Of a DNA stretch of 6,507 bases, positions 5,463-6,507 are shown piece by piece; the first letter of the stretch is position 1, and every line of letters starts with the position of its first letter. A program made the translations under genes and the position numbers. This DNA is from JAAZMI01 sp964603615 (lineage in GTDB: Bacteria > Bacillota > Dethiobacteria > DTU022 > UBA8154): NCBI GenBank assembly GCA_964603615.1, contig CAZRVU010000071.1, forward strand, positions 1 through 6,507, written 5' to 3'. The notes under the pieces were generated by a model that was given only the letters and a program-made list of their open reading frames with translations, had not been told where the DNA came from and searched no databases.

Positions 5463-5737
5463 TCAGTGATGTGCCCTGATTTTGACATTGTCGGTCGGTC
5501 GGACATAACGTATGGTTTTATCGTTCGGGGACCACTCATAGAGCAAATCATCCGGGGCGGTTCCTGCTCCCGGCGCGGTAAGCTCGCCGCCCACCGGCCA
5601 TAAGGGGCTCCGGTGGTCAGCAGGACCACGTTTTTGCTCCCGTCCCAGCCTACAGCAAACTGCTTATCCGTTCCGTTTAACGCCATTGCGATGTCGCGCC
5701 GTTTGAAATAGATTTCAAAACAGATACCGCCTTCCAA
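5463..5737 (-). pseudogene. Stalk-domain (copper amine oxidase N-terminal-like) fragment, frameshifted
   Basis: The fragment has the typical stalk-domain sequence of Clostridial secreted or surface proteins: YFKRRDIAMALNGTDKQF, then VGWDGSKNVVLLTTGAPY. One base is then missing near 5605-5612. The expected continuation, PVGGELTAPGAGTAPDD, followed by LLYEWSPNDKTIRYVRPTD and NVKIRAHH, is in the neighbouring frame and stops at 5463. There is no start codon with a ribosome binding site and no signal peptide, so the 5' part is lost. The parent protein was probably an extracytoplasmic protein with a stalk domain. The domain call is from recognition of the YFKxRDIA...VGWDG...PVGGEL order. It is separated from the neighbouring padR operon and has no functional link to it. 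Confidence 0.7.
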
Positions 5738-5766
5738 TTATTTTTGCTTTATTTTCTTCCAACCGC

Positions 5767-5795
5767 TTGTGATAGGGGTAAGAGTGTGTTATATT
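5767..5795 (+). promoter_or_regulatory. Promoter of the padR operon (extended -10)
   Basis: -35 TTGTGA (5767-5772), a 17-base spacer and -10 TATATT (5790-5795), preceded by an extended-10 TG at 5787-5788. Transcription should start near 5802, inside the palindrome at 5799-5819. Confidence 0.65.
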
Positions 5796-5798
5796 TAC

Positions 5799-5819
5799 AT
5801 ACATAGGGTATCTATGCAT
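5799..5819. promoter_or_regulatory. Probable PadR operator palindrome
   Basis: ATACATAG-GGTAT-CTATGCAT: 8-base arms with 7 of 8 positions complementary and a 5-base centre. It covers the predicted transcription start just ahead of padR. PadR-family regulators commonly bind such AT-rich dyads containing ATAC/ATGT elements and repress themselves. Autoregulation here is inferred. Confidence 0.55.
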
Positions 5820-5846
5820 CGATAAAATAGGTAAGGGGGGAAACTT

Positions 5847-6203
5847 TTGCAGGTTAGTCGGAAATTACAGCGGGGCAGCACCTCGATCTTGGTTCTTTCC
5901 CTTCTAGAAAGGGAAAATATGTATGGCTATCAGCTTATCAAGGAATTGGAACGGGTTTCAGGGGGAGTTTTTCACTTGAAGGAAGGAACCCTTTATCCTG
6001 TCCTACATTCCTTAGAGCAAGATGGTTTAGTGTCTTCATATTGGGAAAATAGCGATACCAAGAGGAAAAGAAAGTATTATTTGGTGACGGAAAAGGGGAA
6101 AAAGGCCCTGCGGGCTAAAACCAAGGAATGGGGATTTTTCAAATCAGCAGTAGATCGGGTGTTAGGGGGAGAGATGCCATGTCTCGCACTGAGGATTATT
6201 TAG
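5847..6203 (+). CDS. PadR-family transcriptional regulator
   Basis: A 118-residue winged-helix regulator of the short PadR type. Visible features are GSTSILVLSLLERENMYGYQ (residues 10-29, first helices), QLIKELERVSGGVFHL, the recognition region EGTLYPVLHSLEQDGLVSSY (46-65) and the wing with RKRKYYLVTEKGKKAL (73-88). A short C-terminal helix follows and probably serves dimerisation. The start is TTG at 5847, with AAGGGGGG (5833-5840) 6 bases upstream. The gene overlaps the next one by 25 bases, so the two are coupled. In Firmicutes a PadR gene directly before a HAAS-domain membrane protein usually regulates that operon; signal and targets are unknown. The palindrome at 5799-5819 suggests autorepression. 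Confidence 0.92.
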   Translation: MQVSRKLQRGSTSILVLSLLERENMYGYQLIKELERVSGGVFHLKEGTLYPVLHSLEQDGLVSSYWENSDTKRKRKYYLVTEKGKKALRAKTKEWGFFKSAVDRVLGGEMPCLALRII

Positions 6204-6507
6204 ATCGGGTGTGTGCCCAAATAGGAAATGACGCTCTACATACCGAAATTAGGGCTGAATTGCGGGCCCATCTGGAGGAAACAAGCGCTGAGTTGGAAAG
6301 GGATGGCGTTGAACCCGCCGATGCTGTGGCAGGCGCTCTTGATAGGCTTGGTGATCCTGCTGTTGTCGGTAAGGAACTGCACAAAGCCCATAAACCACGG
6401 TTGAATCTGAATCTATTGGGCATCACGTTATTACTTGTGGGTATGGGTTTGTTTTCCCTGGCCATGGCTACCTACAATTTGCCCCCCAATACCTACTTGA
6501 ATCAACA
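6179..6507 (+). CDS. Membrane protein with N-terminal HAAS/permease-prefix domain (partial; possibly FtsW/RodA/SpoVE-like)
   Basis: The ATG at 6179 has GGGGGAGA a few bases upstream, and the frame stays open to the right edge (109 codons). Residues 1-70 form a helical soluble domain: TEDYLDRVCAQIG, IRAELRAHLEETSAELERDG, VEPADAVAGALDRLGDPAVV and GKELHKAHKP. This is the HAAS-type (permease-prefix) pattern found beside PadR regulators. It is followed by LLGITLLLVGMGLFSLAMAT, a first membrane segment (about 77-96). In related Clostridia, prefix domains with a KxHKP/HRP-type linker can precede an FtsW/RodA/SpoVE-like body, but that part lies outside the window, so an ABC permease or a DUF1700-like protein is equally possible. 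It is co-transcribed with padR. Confidence 0.75.
   Translation, partial: MSRTEDYLDRVCAQIGNDALHTEIRAELRAHLEETSAELERDGVEPADAVAGALDRLGDPAVVGKELHKAHKPRLNLNLLGITLLLVGMGLFSLAMATYNLPPNTYLNQ

Noticed and set aside
5490..5502. Triple TCGG tandem repeat
   Set aside because: It falls inside the decayed stalk-domain coding sequence as ordinary Arg-Pro-Thr-Asp codons; three units are too few to suggest phase variation.
6196..6465. Minus-strand ORF of 89 codons at the right end
   Set aside because: It lies opposite the HAAS-domain gene, which has overlap with padR, a ribosome binding site and a recognisable domain; the reverse frame has none.
1..6507. CRISPR array, tRNA, rRNA or complete transposase
   Set aside because: I saw no regularly spaced repeats, tRNA-like cloverleaf sequence or transposase motifs on either strand.

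Overview
The window looks like a chromosomal piece of a Gram-positive Firmicute, most likely Clostridia. The evidence is GGGGG/AGGAGG-type ribosome binding sites, frequent GTG/TTG starts, sigma-A-like promoters and the protein types present: ComEC, a CPBP protease, a PadR regulator with a HAAS-type partner, a stalk domain and a bacterial serpin remnant. No more precise taxonomic call is justified.

Layout. Positions 1-935 (minus) are the 5' two-fifths or so of comEC, the DNA-uptake channel gene, running off the left edge. Positions 936-1354 are mostly non-coding, with two candidate promoters for comEC, a 15-bp direct repeat with its copies 90 bp apart, and one doubtful 44-codon ORF. Positions 1355-2248 (minus) encode an intact CPBP-family intramembrane protease with its own promoter. 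From about 2360 to 5740 the window is a graveyard of broken genes. It holds a serpin lipoprotein with an internal deletion, a frameshift and a lost C-terminus; a nucleotidyltransferase/HEPN pair with a frameshifted HEPN; a frameshifted and truncated VapC-type PIN toxin on the plus strand; a second copy of the serpin leader fused to unrelated sequence; a 76-codon orphan fragment; an AbrB-RelE pair with an intact antitoxin and a truncated toxin; and a frameshifted stalk-domain fragment. On the right (5767 to the edge, plus), an intact PadR regulator overlaps a membrane protein with an N-terminal HAAS-type domain that runs off the window.

How the genes fit together. The ends are conventional working units: comEC, the CPBP protease, and a self-contained padR/HAAS operon with a clear promoter and a palindrome that probably serves as its operator. 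The middle is decayed accessory DNA carrying pieces of three toxin-antitoxin systems. In all three the toxin-type gene is broken. The two antitoxin-type genes that can be seen (nucleotidyltransferase and AbrB) are intact and have recognisable start signals.

I found no complete, obviously new multi-gene system. The most unusual items are the serpin remnant, the duplicated 69-bp leader with a hairpin that displays the ribosome binding site, and the broken-toxin/intact-antitoxin pattern. All frameshift calls assume the assembly is correct; several lie next to short homopolymers.
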